From positions 1 through 60,005 of the forward strand of contig JAZDPK010000065.1 in NCBI GenBank assembly GCA_043797615.1: DNA of 60,005 nucleotides, given 5' to 3'. Below, piece after piece: positions 22,162-28,806 of this stretch. The notes beneath the pieces are model-generated. The model had not been told where the DNA came from, searched no databases, and saw only the letters and a program-made list of their open reading frames with translations. The position numbers and the translations under genes were made by a program. Source of the stretch: JAZDPK01 sp043797615 (GTDB lineage Bacteria; Patescibacteriota; Patescibacteriia; UBA11705; JABHMO01). How positions within the stretch are numbered: position 1 is the stretch's first letter; each line of letters opens with the position of its first letter.

Positions 22162-22872
22162 TTAATCTTTGGGGTCGAAAACCGTGATGCCTTTGAAAAG
22201 GAAGTTTTTGCAAAGTTGTTTCTGCCCGATTTTCAGTACGGCAACCATTTGCTCTACCGCTTTTTTTTTACTTCTCGTATTAATGCCGTAATTAACGAGC
22301 GACATGAAAATGAATTGAACCAGCGTTGCGTCGAATTCCTGAGCGTAATACCTTTTTAGATTTTTTTTGTAAAATTCTTTGATGTTTGAAATAAAGTGTT
22401 CGATGATCGATCTTAACACCCAAAGATAACGATCCGATTTTAACAAGATGCGGGTGCGCCTGATAAGTTTGACTGCATGGTGGTATTGCAGCCGGTGCCG
22501 CACTTCATGCGCCGCCAGACCGGTCAAGGCTATTCCTTCCAAGAGAGGTTTTTTCTTGTCAAAACGTTCAACGTCTTTGACTTTTCCTTTCTTTTTTCGT
22601 TGCCCCCAGATTAAAACCTGCAACCGCGTTTGATATTTTTTCATCATTTTGTCGATGCCGTATCCGAAAATGACATAGCAGTCTTTTCTTTTCGCGCGCC
22701 GATTGCCGGGTTGATAGGCGAGCGGACCGGCGCCTTTTCCTGGGCGAGCGTTGACAAGAGCCACTTCCGCTATCGGATTGTCCGGAAACACATAGCCGTC
22801 AAGTCCGGACAGAATCGCGTTTAATTTGTTGGCGATCCTTTTTTCGTTTTTGGTCAATTCGCGTTTTTTCAT
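22162..22872 (-). CDS. Uncharacterised protein with HExxH motif (zincin-like)
   Basis: The protein is 236 aa and basic, with no signal peptide. The motif TGLAAHEVRHRLQYH places His122, Glu123 and His126 as HExxH. QEFDAT (Glu179) lies 50 residues later, where gluzincins have their third ligand in an ExxD/A helix. This is a plausible zinc-protease active site, but the family is unknown to me. GGAG 8 bases before ATG and a TTGACA promoter mark an accessory-style gene. It is transcribed divergently from mnmA with overlapping promoter elements, and ends at the terminator shared with the carboxypeptidase. Confidence 0.7.
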   Translation of the reverse strand: MKKRELTKNEKRIANKLNAILSGLDGYVFPDNPIAEVALVNARPGKGAGPLAYQPGNRRAKRKDCYVIFGYGIDKMMKKYQTRLQVLIWGQRKKKGKVKDVERFDKKKPLLEGIALTGLAAHEVRHRLQYHHAVKLIRRTRILLKSDRYLWVLRSIIEHFISNIKEFYKKNLKRYYAQEFDATLVQFIFMSLVNYGINTRSKKKAVEQMVAVLKIGQKQLCKNFLFKGITVFDPKD

Positions 22873-22912
22873 TCAATTGCTCCTTTCAGATTGTTAATGT
22901 GCTTACGTCCTT

Positions 22913-22941
22913 AGCTTATTTGATCGCAAAGCATTTGTCAA
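22913..22941 (-). promoter_or_regulatory. Promoter of the HExxH protein gene
   Basis: On the minus strand, TTGACA (22936-22941), 17 bases, TAAGCT (22913-22918). Its -35 overlaps that of mnmA. Confidence 0.7.
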
Positions 22942-22962
22942 ACCGATAATTTACGCTATAAT
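22935..22962 (+). promoter_or_regulatory. mnmA promoter
   Basis: TTGTCA (22935-22940), 16 bases, TATAAT (22957-22962). The start codon at 22972 is only 9 bases past the -10, so the mRNA is nearly leaderless. Confidence 0.7.
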
Positions 22963-22971
22963 GGCAGATAT

Positions 22972-24213
22972 ATGAAAAATAAGAAGATAAAAGTTGCCCT
23001 GCACCACGCGCTTCGCTTGGGTTCAGGGCAAGCCGTTGAAAAAATAAGAGTTGCAGTGGCCATGAGCGGCGGCGTTGATTCGTCCGTGGCCGCCGCATTG
23101 TTGAAACAACAGGGATACGATGTCTTCGGCGTTTTTATGCATTTCTGGAACGAGAACGTCAAAGGCCGGGCGCGAGACAATATCTGCTGTTCGCTCGAAG
23201 CGGGGGAAGACGCCAGGCGCGTTTGCCGAATGCTCGGCATTCCGTTTTACACGATGAACATGTCGGTTCCGTTCAAAAAGAAAATCGTTGACGATTTCGT
23301 GCGCCAATACGGCGCATGCAGAACGCCCAATCCTTGCGTCCGCTGCAATCAATACATCAAGTTCGGCGAATTTTTGAAAAAGGCGAAAAAAATGGGAGCG
23401 GATTTTATCGCGACGGGGCATTATGCGCGCGTAAAACGCGAAATGCAAAATGCAAAAAGTAAAATCCAAAATAAATTTAAAAATAAAAACTTAAAATTTA
23501 AAATAAAATTATTAAAATCCAGAGATACAAATAAAGATCAAACATATTTTCTGCTTCGGCTGACGCAGGCGCAGTTGAAGCATGTTTTGTTTCCGATCGG
23601 CGGCATGACAAAGCCGGAAGTCAGAAAATTGGCCGAGAAATTCGGTTTAGCGGTTCACAACAAGAGGGAATCCCAGGAAATTTGTTTTATTCCGGACGGG
23701 CGGTTGGATTTATTTTTGAAACGCCATTTAAAAATCAAGCCGGGTTTGATTAAATTTGCGGCGCCAGGCTGCGGAGGTATTGATTGCATCAATACCGATA
23801 TTCGTTTCCGCGAAAATCCGGCGCCGCTCATAAAAGAGAATTATCATCAAGGATTGCCTTTCTACACCTTCGGCCAGCGCAAGGGTATCGGTTTGTCCGG
23901 CGGTCCGTGGTACGTGGCGCGTTTGGACAAGAAAAACAATGTCTTGTGGGTGACGAAAAACGAAAACGACTTATTGTTAAAGGAATTGCGTGTGAAAAAC
24001 GTGAATTGGATTTCCGGCGCTATTCCAAAATCACCACTGGCTGTTAAATGTAGAATACGTTATCGTTCGGCCGAAGCGTCGGCGACCGTGGTTGATTCAT
24101 CAAAAAACCAATATCTTGTTAAATTCAAAAAACCGGTACGCGCCGCCACGCCGGGACAGTACTGCGTTTTTTGGAAAGGCAGGGAATGCTTGGGCGGGGG
24201 AGAGATTGTTTAG
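22972..24213 (+). CDS. mnmA: tRNA-specific 2-thiouridylase MnmA
   Basis: The protein is 413 aa, longer than the usual 360. It has a PP-loop (AMSGGVDSSVAAALL, about 30-44), the first catalytic Cys in TPNPCVRCNQYIKF (Cys125), ATGHYARV, the second Cys in ESQEICFIPDG, and the C-terminal beta barrel (GQRKGIGLSGG). It makes s2U34 in Lys, Glu and Gln tRNAs. Two segments are additions. Residues about 11-24 (HHALRLGSGQAVEK) split the first strand into an apparent duplicate (IKVAL and IRVAVA). Residues about 157-183 are Lys/Asn-rich. Both are encoded by repeat elements. Confidence 0.95.
   Translation: MKNKKIKVALHHALRLGSGQAVEKIRVAVAMSGGVDSSVAAALLKQQGYDVFGVFMHFWNENVKGRARDNICCSLEAGEDARRVCRMLGIPFYTMNMSVPFKKKIVDDFVRQYGACRTPNPCVRCNQYIKFGEFLKKAKKMGADFIATGHYARVKREMQNAKSKIQNKFKNKNLKFKIKLLKSRDTNKDQTYFLLRLTQAQLKHVLFPIGGMTKPEVRKLAEKFGLAVHNKRESQEICFIPDGRLDLFLKRHLKIKPGLIKFAAPGCGGIDCINTDIRFRENPAPLIKENYHQGLPFYTFGQRKGIGLSGGPWYVARLDKKNNVLWVTKNENDLLLKELRVKNVNWISGAIPKSPLAVKCRIRYRSAEASATVVDSSKNQYLVKFKKPVRAATPGQYCVFWKGRECLGGGEIV
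23008..23034 (+). repeat. CGCTTCG..TTCAGGGCAAGCC element inside mnmA
   Basis: It is translated as ALRLGSGQA and resembles the elements in recJ (14227) and alaS (26344). Confidence 0.6.
23441..23513 (+). repeat. GCAAAATGCAAA/TTTAAA array inside mnmA
   Basis: AAATGCAAAATGCAAAAAG is followed by AATAAATTTAAAAAT and TTAAAATTTAAAATAA, the same words as the spacer arrays at 20725, 38846 and 54966. It is translated in frame as a Lys/Asn/Phe-rich loop. Confidence 0.8.
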
Positions 24214-24228
24214 AAAAAACAATAATGG

Positions 24229-24234
24229 TATAAT
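24229..24234 (+). promoter_or_regulatory. -10 element of the TrpR-like regulator gene
   Basis: TATAAT preceded by TGG. The predicted transcript start (about 24241) lies upstream of the operator-like palindrome. Confidence 0.6.
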
Positions 24235-24253
24235 AATTTTGTAACTATTTAAA

Positions 24254-24278
24254 TGTATATGGTACTTATCATATACAA
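24254..24278. promoter_or_regulatory. Operator-like palindrome, copy 1 (before the TrpR-like gene)
   Basis: GTATATG-N8-CATATAC with 18 of 22 symmetric positions. The 25-base core is identical at 24622-24646 and 51728-51752. It lies in the 5' leader, 12 bases before the ATG, a position suited to autorepression. Confidence 0.75.
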
Positions 24279-24289
24279 AAATTCAATTT

Positions 24290-24619
24290 ATGCCGCAATA
24301 CGTGCACAAAAAGTTTCCATATGAAAAGCAAGACAAGCTACTCGAAGAGTTTTGCGAGGTGTTGCAATCGTTAAAAACCGTGAAAGATAAAATGTATTTT
24401 TTGAAGGATCTGCTTAATCGCGGCGAAAGAATCATGCTTTTCCGAAGATTTGAAATCGCAAAAATGTTGGAAAGCGGAGCCACTTATTCCGATATCAGAA
24501 AAGAACTGGGCAGCGGTAAGACAACTATCGCGCATGTCGAACAACGATTGAATTTCGGACGTGGCGGGTACAAGGAAGCCATAAAAAAATTTTTAAATAA
24601 GAAAAAAAACAAGAGTTGA
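24290..24619 (+). CDS. TrpR/YerC-YecD family DNA-binding protein
   Basis: The protein is 109 aa. It has the all-helical Trp-repressor-like fold: LLEEFCEVLQSLKTVKDKMYFLKDLL, then RFEIAKMLESGATYSDIRKELGSGKTTIAHVEQRL, where the helix-turn-helix is about residues 60-85. The latter part is the TrpR-superfamily reading head. YerC-type members lack a proven ligand. The gene is flanked on both sides by identical 25-bp palindromes, one in its own leader and one before alaS, so the simplest reading is an autoregulated repressor. A Lys-rich tail ends the protein. Confidence 0.85.
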   Translation: MPQYVHKKFPYEKQDKLLEEFCEVLQSLKTVKDKMYFLKDLLNRGERIMLFRRFEIAKMLESGATYSDIRKELGSGKTTIAHVEQRLNFGRGGYKEAIKKFLNKKKNKS

Positions 24620-24621
24620 TT

Positions 24622-24646
24622 TGTATATGGTACTTATCATATACAA
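24622..24646. promoter_or_regulatory. Operator-like palindrome, copy 2 (before alaS)
   Basis: Identical to the core at 24254-24278. It ends 12 bases upstream of the alaS -35 element. Confidence 0.75.
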
Positions 24647-24658
24647 GAGCCTTTAATC

Positions 24659-24687
24659 TTGCAATTGTTTCATGGTTTCGCTATTAT
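24659..24687 (+). promoter_or_regulatory. alaS promoter
   Basis: TTGCAA (24659-24664), 17 bases, TATTAT (24682-24687). The ATG at 24696 would be within a few bases of the transcript start. Confidence 0.65.
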
Positions 24688-24695
24688 TATCACAT

Positions 24696-26492
24696 ATGAC
24701 ATCCCATGAACTTCGCCAAAAATACCTTGAATTCTTTAAGCAAAAAGGCCACGCGATCATCCCTTCCGCTTCTTTGATTCCGGAAAACGACCCTTCCGTC
24801 TTGTTCACCACGGCTGGCATGCATCCGCTCGTGCCGTATCTGCTCGGCGAGAAGCATCCGGGCGGCCGGCGGCTTGTTAATTGCCAGAAATGCATCCGCA
24901 CCGGCGACATTGACGAAGTGGGCGATGATTGCCATCTGACCTTTTTTGAAATGCTTGGCAATTGGTCGCTCGGCGACCCCGATGCGCAAGATGGCATCGG
25001 GGCAGGTTATTTCAAAAAGGAATCGATCGCATATTCCTGGGAATTTTTAACTTCTCCGAAATGGCTTGGAATCGATGTTGATAAATTGGCGTTTACGGTT
25101 TTTGCCGGCGACAAGGACGCGCCGTTTGATGCGGATTCATTTAAATTTTGGCGGGATTTGGGCGTTGCCGAAGCGCGCATCGCGAAGCTTGGCAAAGATG
25201 ACAACTGGTGGCCGGCCGGGGGCAAGCATTTGGGGCCGCAAGGGCCGGACACGGAGATATTTTATTGGTCGGGCCATGGCAAAGCGCCGAAAAAATTCCA
25301 TCCGAGCGACAAGAAGTGGGTGGAGATTTGGAATAATGTTTTTATGGAATTCGACAAGCAGGGCGACGGCAGCTTCAAGCCGCTTAAACAAAAAAATATC
25401 GACACCGGCATGGGTTTGGAGCGGACGCTGGCGGTTTTGGAAGGCAAGCCGAGCGTTTACGATACGGAATTATTCCAACCGATTTTTAGAACGATTGAAG
25501 AATTGTCAGGGAAAAAATATGAAACTTATAAAAAAGAATTTCGAATTATTGCTGATCATGTTAAGGCCGCGATATTTATCATGGCTGACGGAGTAACGCC
25601 TTTGAATGTCGGACCTGGCTATGTTTTGCGCAGATTGATCAGGCGCGCGGTTCGTTTCGCGGGTTCATTGGAAATTAAAGATACGTTTACATTCAAATTG
25701 GCGGAAGTTGTTGTCAATCAAATGAAGGGCATTTACCCTGAATTGAAAAAAAACAATGAATTTATCATCAATCAATTAATTCTGGAAGAAGAAAAATTCG
25801 CCAAGACTTTGGCAAACGGTTTGCGCGAATTTAAAAAGCTGGAAAATAAAATATCCGGCAGGCAAGCGTTTGATTTATTTCAAAGCTACGGCTTTCCATT
25901 TGAAATGACGGAGGAGCTGGCAAAAGAAAGAAGCATCGCCGTCGACAAAGAGGAATTCGACGAAGAATTCAAAAAGCATCAAGACCTTTCCCGCCTGGGC
26001 GCCGAGAAAAAATTCAAAGGCGGACTGGCCGACGCGTCGGAAGAAACGACGAAGCTGCACACGGCGACGCATCTGCTGCAGGCCGCGCTCCGAAAAATTC
26101 TGGGCGAACACGTTTTTCAGAAAGGCAGCAATATCACTGCCGAGCGTTTGCGATTCGATTTCACGCATCCGGAAAAAATGACGACCGAGCAGATTAAACT
26201 AGTTGAAGATCTGGTTAACGAATGGATTTCGAAAGATTATGAAGTCAAATGCGATGAAATGCCGTTTGCTGAAGCGAAGAAGCTGGGGATAATGGGCTTG
26301 TTCGAAAACAAGTATGGTGATATGGTGAAAGTGTACAGAATCGGCCCTTCGGCAAGCTCGGGGCAGTCTATTTCTTCGGAAATGTGCGGCGGACCGCATG
26401 TCGAGCATACCGGCGCGTTGGGAGAATTCCGCATCAAAAAGGAAGAAGCCAGTTCGGCGGGCGTGCGCCGCATTAAAGCGATTTTAATTTGA
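24696..26492 (+). CDS. alaS: Alanyl-tRNA synthetase, short form
   Basis: The protein is 598 aa against about 870 for typical bacterial AlaS. The class II aminoacylation domain begins at TSHELRQKYLEFF and includes MHPLVPYLLG and FFEMLGNWSLGD. The tRNA-recognition region follows, then the editing domain with its zinc ligands (HTATHLL and MCGGPHVEH). The protein stops at VRRIKAILI, so the C-terminal C-Ala domain is missing. A repeat-derived loop (GPSASSGQS) interrupts the editing domain just before ISSEMCGG. The start at 24696 rather than 24672 is chosen by homology and by the promoter distance. It may be controlled by the neighbouring TrpR-like protein. Confidence 0.95.
   Translation: MTSHELRQKYLEFFKQKGHAIIPSASLIPENDPSVLFTTAGMHPLVPYLLGEKHPGGRRLVNCQKCIRTGDIDEVGDDCHLTFFEMLGNWSLGDPDAQDGIGAGYFKKESIAYSWEFLTSPKWLGIDVDKLAFTVFAGDKDAPFDADSFKFWRDLGVAEARIAKLGKDDNWWPAGGKHLGPQGPDTEIFYWSGHGKAPKKFHPSDKKWVEIWNNVFMEFDKQGDGSFKPLKQKNIDTGMGLERTLAVLEGKPSVYDTELFQPIFRTIEELSGKKYETYKKEFRIIADHVKAAIFIMADGVTPLNVGPGYVLRRLIRRAVRFAGSLEIKDTFTFKLAEVVVNQMKGIYPELKKNNEFIINQLILEEEKFAKTLANGLREFKKLENKISGRQAFDLFQSYGFPFEMTEELAKERSIAVDKEEFDEEFKKHQDLSRLGAEKKFKGGLADASEETTKLHTATHLLQAALRKILGEHVFQKGSNITAERLRFDFTHPEKMTTEQIKLVEDLVNEWISKDYEVKCDEMPFAEAKKLGIMGLFENKYGDMVKVYRIGPSASSGQSISSEMCGGPHVEHTGALGEFRIKKEEASSAGVRRIKAILI
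26344..26366 (+). repeat. GCCCTTCGGCAAGCTCGGGG element inside alaS
   Basis: It is translated as PSASSGQ in the editing-domain loop. Same family as in recJ and mnmA. Confidence 0.65.
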
Positions 26493-26498
26493 GAGGAG

Positions 26499-26519
26499 GG
26501 GCGGAACAGTGTTCCGCCC
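26499..26519. repeat. GGGCGGAAC/GTTCCGCCC hairpin after alaS
   Basis: Perfect 9-bp arms and a 3-base loop. There is no T-run, so it is a weak terminator candidate or a short repeat element. Confidence 0.6.
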
Positions 26520-26528
26520 ATACTTCGA

Positions 26529-26534
26529 TATAAT
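26529..26534 (+). promoter_or_regulatory. -10 element before the zinc-ribbon gene
   Basis: TATAAT, 11 bases before the ATG at 26546, giving a very short leader. Confidence 0.5.
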
Positions 26535-26545
26535 ATATATATTTT

Positions 26546-26833
26546 ATGAAAAAATGTGCAAAATGCGGCGCGCCTCTCGAGGGATTTTTCGCGAAGATTG
26601 CCAGTCTCGCGGGCGTCAAGCCGTCGAACGTGAATCCTGATTTATGCAATAAATGCGACGCGCAGCCTGTTGTTCCCGCCGTTGCCGTTCAACCGCAAGC
26701 GCCGGTTATTCAACCCGAACCGATGGCCGTTCCGACGGAAACCGTTGAACCGGTGAAAACCGATTTGCCGGCGGACGCGATGCCGGACACGGCGCCTGTT
26801 AACGAAAAGAAAGACGACAATTTGGCCGTGTAA
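26546..26833 (+). CDS. Small zinc-ribbon protein with Pro-rich tail
   Basis: The protein is 95 aa. Residues 1-40 hold two Cys pairs (KKCAKCGAP and DLCNKCDAQ) spaced like a treble-clef or ribbon zinc site. The rest is a disordered Pro/Val/Glu tail (PVVPAVAVQPQAPVIQP and following). It could be a protein- or nucleic-acid-binding adaptor; no family is recognised. It lies between alaS and a convergent accessory operon and shares the terminator at 26846-26876. Confidence 0.7.
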   Translation: MKKCAKCGAPLEGFFAKIASLAGVKPSNVNPDLCNKCDAQPVVPAVAVQPQAPVIQPEPMAVPTETVEPVKTDLPADAMPDTAPVNEKKDDNLAV

Positions 26834-26845
26834 ATTTTAAAATGT

Positions 26846-26876
26846 AAAAACGCCTCGAAGTGTCGGGGCGTTTTGT
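26846..26876. terminator. Bidirectional intrinsic terminator, AAAACGCC type
   Basis: AAAACGCCTCGA pairs with TCGGGGCGTTTT. Nearly identical to 27431-27461. Confidence 0.8.
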
Positions 26877-26891
26877 TTTGCATTTAGCGGA

Positions 26892-27062
26892 CTATGAAAT
26901 GCTTTTATAAAATTTTCTGGCCGGAATTTTTTTCAATTTTAGTTTTCTGCGGAGTTTTGATGCCTCTTTTTCTGAAATGTTTGCGGGTTGGCCGTCAATT
27001 CTATTGATCCAATGGTTTAACGGCTTGCCAGCGTCCCAGACTTCATTTCTTTTCTTGCTCAT
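26892..27062 (-). CDS. Small basic protein, 56 aa
   Basis: It starts MSKKRNEVWDAGKPLNHW and continues through a middle segment SEKEASKLRRKLKLKK to the end RKFYKSIS. The ATG at 27062 is preceded by AGGAG and directly follows the stop of the upstream membrane protein gene (TAA then CATG), so translation is coupled. The protein is strongly basic and probably helical in its second half. No family is recognised. Support comes from the ribosome site, the operon position and the terminator right after the stop. Confidence 0.65.
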   Translation of the reverse strand: MSKKRNEVWDAGKPLNHWINRIDGQPANISEKEASKLRRKLKLKKIPARKFYKSIS

Positions 27063-27064
27063 GT

Positions 27065-27349
27065 TTATTCTCCTTTTGCAATTGTACTATTCTGATCAAG
27101 GTGGGATAATATTGACGTTTCAGCCAGCGAGTAAATAAAAACAAGCAATAGCCGATTGGCCGCTCCGACTGAACCGAATATCGCGCTGTGGCCGAGCCAG
27201 ACATCGGAAAATACGCCGTTTGAATTGAAGCCGAAGTAACCATAAATTCCACGCATTTCAAACATGATGACTGCGATGATTACGAGCGATTTCAATGCGA
27301 GATTGAGGATGAATGCGTCCATTTTTTGACTTTGATTTGCGCTTTTCAT
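27065..27349 (-). CDS. Small membrane protein, 94 aa
   Basis: It starts MKSANQSQKMDAF at ATG 27349, with AAAGGAG 7 bases upstream. Two hydrophobic segments are visible, at about 13-38 (LNLALKSLVIIAVIMF) and about 58-78 (AIFGSVGAANRLLLVFIYSL), so it is a two-pass membrane protein. No family is recognised. It is the first gene of a two-gene operon with the 56-aa basic protein. A TTGACA promoter lies 48 bases upstream, and its leader contains ACTTTGACAAT, also seen before the kinase operon. Confidence 0.65.
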   Translation of the reverse strand: MKSANQSQKMDAFILNLALKSLVIIAVIMFEMRGIYGYFGFNSNGVFSDVWLGHSAIFGSVGAANRLLLVFIYSLAETSILSHLDQNSTIAKGE

Positions 27350-27396
27350 TTCTTTTCTCCTTTGTTCGGTTTGATTGTCAAAGTCCGTGCGCTTTC

Positions 27397-27425
27397 AACA
27401 TAACAAAATTGCGATAAAATGTCAA
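27397..27425 (-). promoter_or_regulatory. Promoter of the two-gene operon 27349-26892
   Basis: On the minus strand, TTGACA (27420-27425), 17 bases, TATGTT (27397-27402). Confidence 0.75.
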
Positions 27426-27430
27426 AATTA

Positions 27431-27461
27431 AAAAACGCCTCGAAGTGTCGGGGCGTTTTGT
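27431..27461 (-). terminator. Intrinsic terminator, AAAACGCC type
   Basis: AAAACGCCTCGA/TCGGGGCGTTTT, directly after the 27468-27935 stop on the minus strand. Near copy of 26846-26876. Confidence 0.8.
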
Positions 27462-27467
27462 AAAAAG

Positions 27468-27935
27468 TTAAATCGCGGGCGGCGGCAAGACAAGCGTGAA
27501 CTTATAATCTTCCAGCGTGCCGGAAAGTTCAATGTACGCTGTTTTCGTTTTGTCGTCGAATCTTGGTTTGTCCTGCGGCGTTAAGCATTCTTCTTCGTTC
27601 TTTAAGTTTTTGACGATGTAGCCGTTATCATCGTATCTAATGATCGGCAGATGCAGTTCGGGGAAATGATGCAATGTTGATTTTTGATCCAACAAAGCCA
27701 TCCAATAAAAGGCGCATGCAAATAATGTGATGCCTAAAAAAACGCCAAAGAATACGGTTGCAAAGCTTATAGATTCATGCCGCGCTTCATTTGTAAATCG
27801 TATATTGATTGTCAGGCATATAAGCGCGATTGAGAGAATCAGTGACAATATGCCGAACATCCATTTTCTCAATTTTACCCTCGAATTCGGCTTAGCTATG
27901 ATCTGGTCTTTCGTGAAAAAATCTTTTATGTCCAT
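27468..27935 (-). CDS. Two-pass membrane protein of unknown function
   Basis: The protein is 155 aa. The start MDIKDFFTKDQ has AAGGAGG 6 bases upstream. Two membrane helices lie at about 25-45 (WMFGILSLILSIALICL) and 58-80 (ATVFFGVFLGITLFACAFYW). The C-terminal half (about 75 residues) is soluble and ends in TLVLPPPAI. It is the last gene of a three-gene operon (P-loop kinase, 48-aa membrane peptide, this gene), with 13 bases between the preceding stop and its ATG. I do not recognise the family. Confidence 0.7.
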   Translation of the reverse strand: MDIKDFFTKDQIIAKPNSRVKLRKWMFGILSLILSIALICLTINIRFTNEARHESISFATVFFGVFLGITLFACAFYWMALLDQKSTLHHFPELHLPIIRYDDNGYIVKNLKNEEECLTPQDKPRFDDKTKTAYIELSGTLEDYKFTLVLPPPAI

Positions 27936-27948
27936 GTTTTCCTCCTTT

Positions 27949-28095
27949 TCAAATGAAAATCGCGAATAGCACTCCGGCGGCGATGAGGAGCGCGATAAAA
28001 ACGAGGACTTTCCAGATTTTGGAATTCTCGAGAAAAACGATCAGCGACCAGAGCAGGCGGGTGGAAAAACTTTCCGAATAATTGTTTTTTGTCAT
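27949..28095 (-). CDS. Small membrane peptide, 48 aa
   Basis: MTKNNYSESFSTRLLWSL is followed by VFLENSKIWKVLVFIALLIA and GVLFAIFI. One membrane helix fills the C-terminal half and a weaker hydrophobic segment lies before it. The start overlaps the stop of the kinase gene (ATGA), and AAGGAG lies about 9 bases upstream. It is the middle gene of a coupled three-gene operon. No family is recognised. The overlap and ribosome site are the main support. Confidence 0.65.
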   Translation of the reverse strand: MTKNNYSESFSTRLLWSLIVFLENSKIWKVLVFIALLIAAGVLFAIFI

Positions 28096-28676
28096 GTTTT
28101 TTCTGTCTCCTTGTCTTGCGAAACGCCGAATTCGCGCAGCAAAGCTTCGATTTTTACCGCGAGTTCGTCGAGCGGACCGTTGTTGTAAATGAATTTTTCC
28201 GCGTACGCCGCCACCAGGGGGATTTCCACGTCCGATTCCTGCGCCTGATCTTTTTGAAATTGTTCGAATGTTTTGTCGGCGTCGTCTTTATTCTGCCTGC
28301 GCGACTGCAAGCGGTCAAAACGAAGTCGTTCGACCGCGATCACTTCGATCAAATGGAAATTGTTTAGTTTTTTGAAGTGTTCGAGGTCTTGCATTAGCCT
28401 GACGCCGTCGATGCATACGATGTGGCGTTGGTCATTGTCCGCTGTTTTCGCAATGGCTTTCGCGAAGATGTCCTGGCCAAAATTGGCGCGCAAAACAGTG
28501 GACAGATTTTGCAAATTCTCGCGCGTTTGATCGAGCCCGAGATTGTCGCAGACGTTGCGGATAATCGTTGAAAACCGGTGGCAGCTTGCGCCGCGCTTTT
28601 CGATGAGATAATTGCAAACTGTTCCCTTACCGCTGGCGATGCGGCCGACAAAGCCGAGGATGATTTTTTCGTTCAT
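28092..28676 (-). CDS. P-loop nucleotide kinase-like protein
   Basis: The protein is 194 aa. Walker A is GRIASGKGTVCNYL (about 11-24). HIVCIDGVRLMQDLEHF looks like the Walker B and DGxR substrate segment, and AVERLRFDRLQSRR like the LID arginines. The layout fits the adenylate, dephospho-CoA and deoxynucleotide kinase group. The substrate cannot be assigned; a dNMP or dephospho-CoA kinase role is possible. AAAGGAGG precedes the ATG, and a TTGACA promoter lies at 28733-28761. It heads an operon with two small membrane proteins, an unusual context for a housekeeping kinase. Confidence 0.75.
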   Translation of the reverse strand: MNEKIILGFVGRIASGKGTVCNYLIEKRGASCHRFSTIIRNVCDNLGLDQTRENLQNLSTVLRANFGQDIFAKAIAKTADNDQRHIVCIDGVRLMQDLEHFKKLNNFHLIEVIAVERLRFDRLQSRRQNKDDADKTFEQFQKDQAQESDVEIPLVAAYAEKFIYNNGPLDELAVKIEALLREFGVSQDKETEKT

Positions 28677-28732
28677 GTTATTCCTCCTTTAACGCTTCAA
28701 TTGTCAAAGTTCTGAATGCTTGAAACATTCAA

Positions 28733-28761
28733 AGTTTATTCCGATTGGCTGAATTTGTCAA
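28733..28761 (-). promoter_or_regulatory. Promoter of the kinase operon
   Basis: On the minus strand, TTGACA (28756-28761), 17 bases, TAAACT (28733-28738). The leader contains AACTTTGACAATTG. Confidence 0.75.
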
Positions 28762-28767
28762 GCAAAA

Positions 28768-28798
28768 TAAAAACGCCTCGAAGTTTCGAAGCGTTTAT
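28768..28798 (-). terminator. Intrinsic terminator of the FHA-CpaF gene
   Basis: AAACGCCTCGAA pairs with TTCGAAGCGTTT. T-rich on the minus strand. Confidence 0.75.
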
Positions 28799-28806
28799 TC
28801 ATTGTT

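Noticed and set aside
26499..26519. Strong terminator after alaS
   Set aside because: The stem is perfect but no T-run follows, so it is listed as a hairpin repeat instead.
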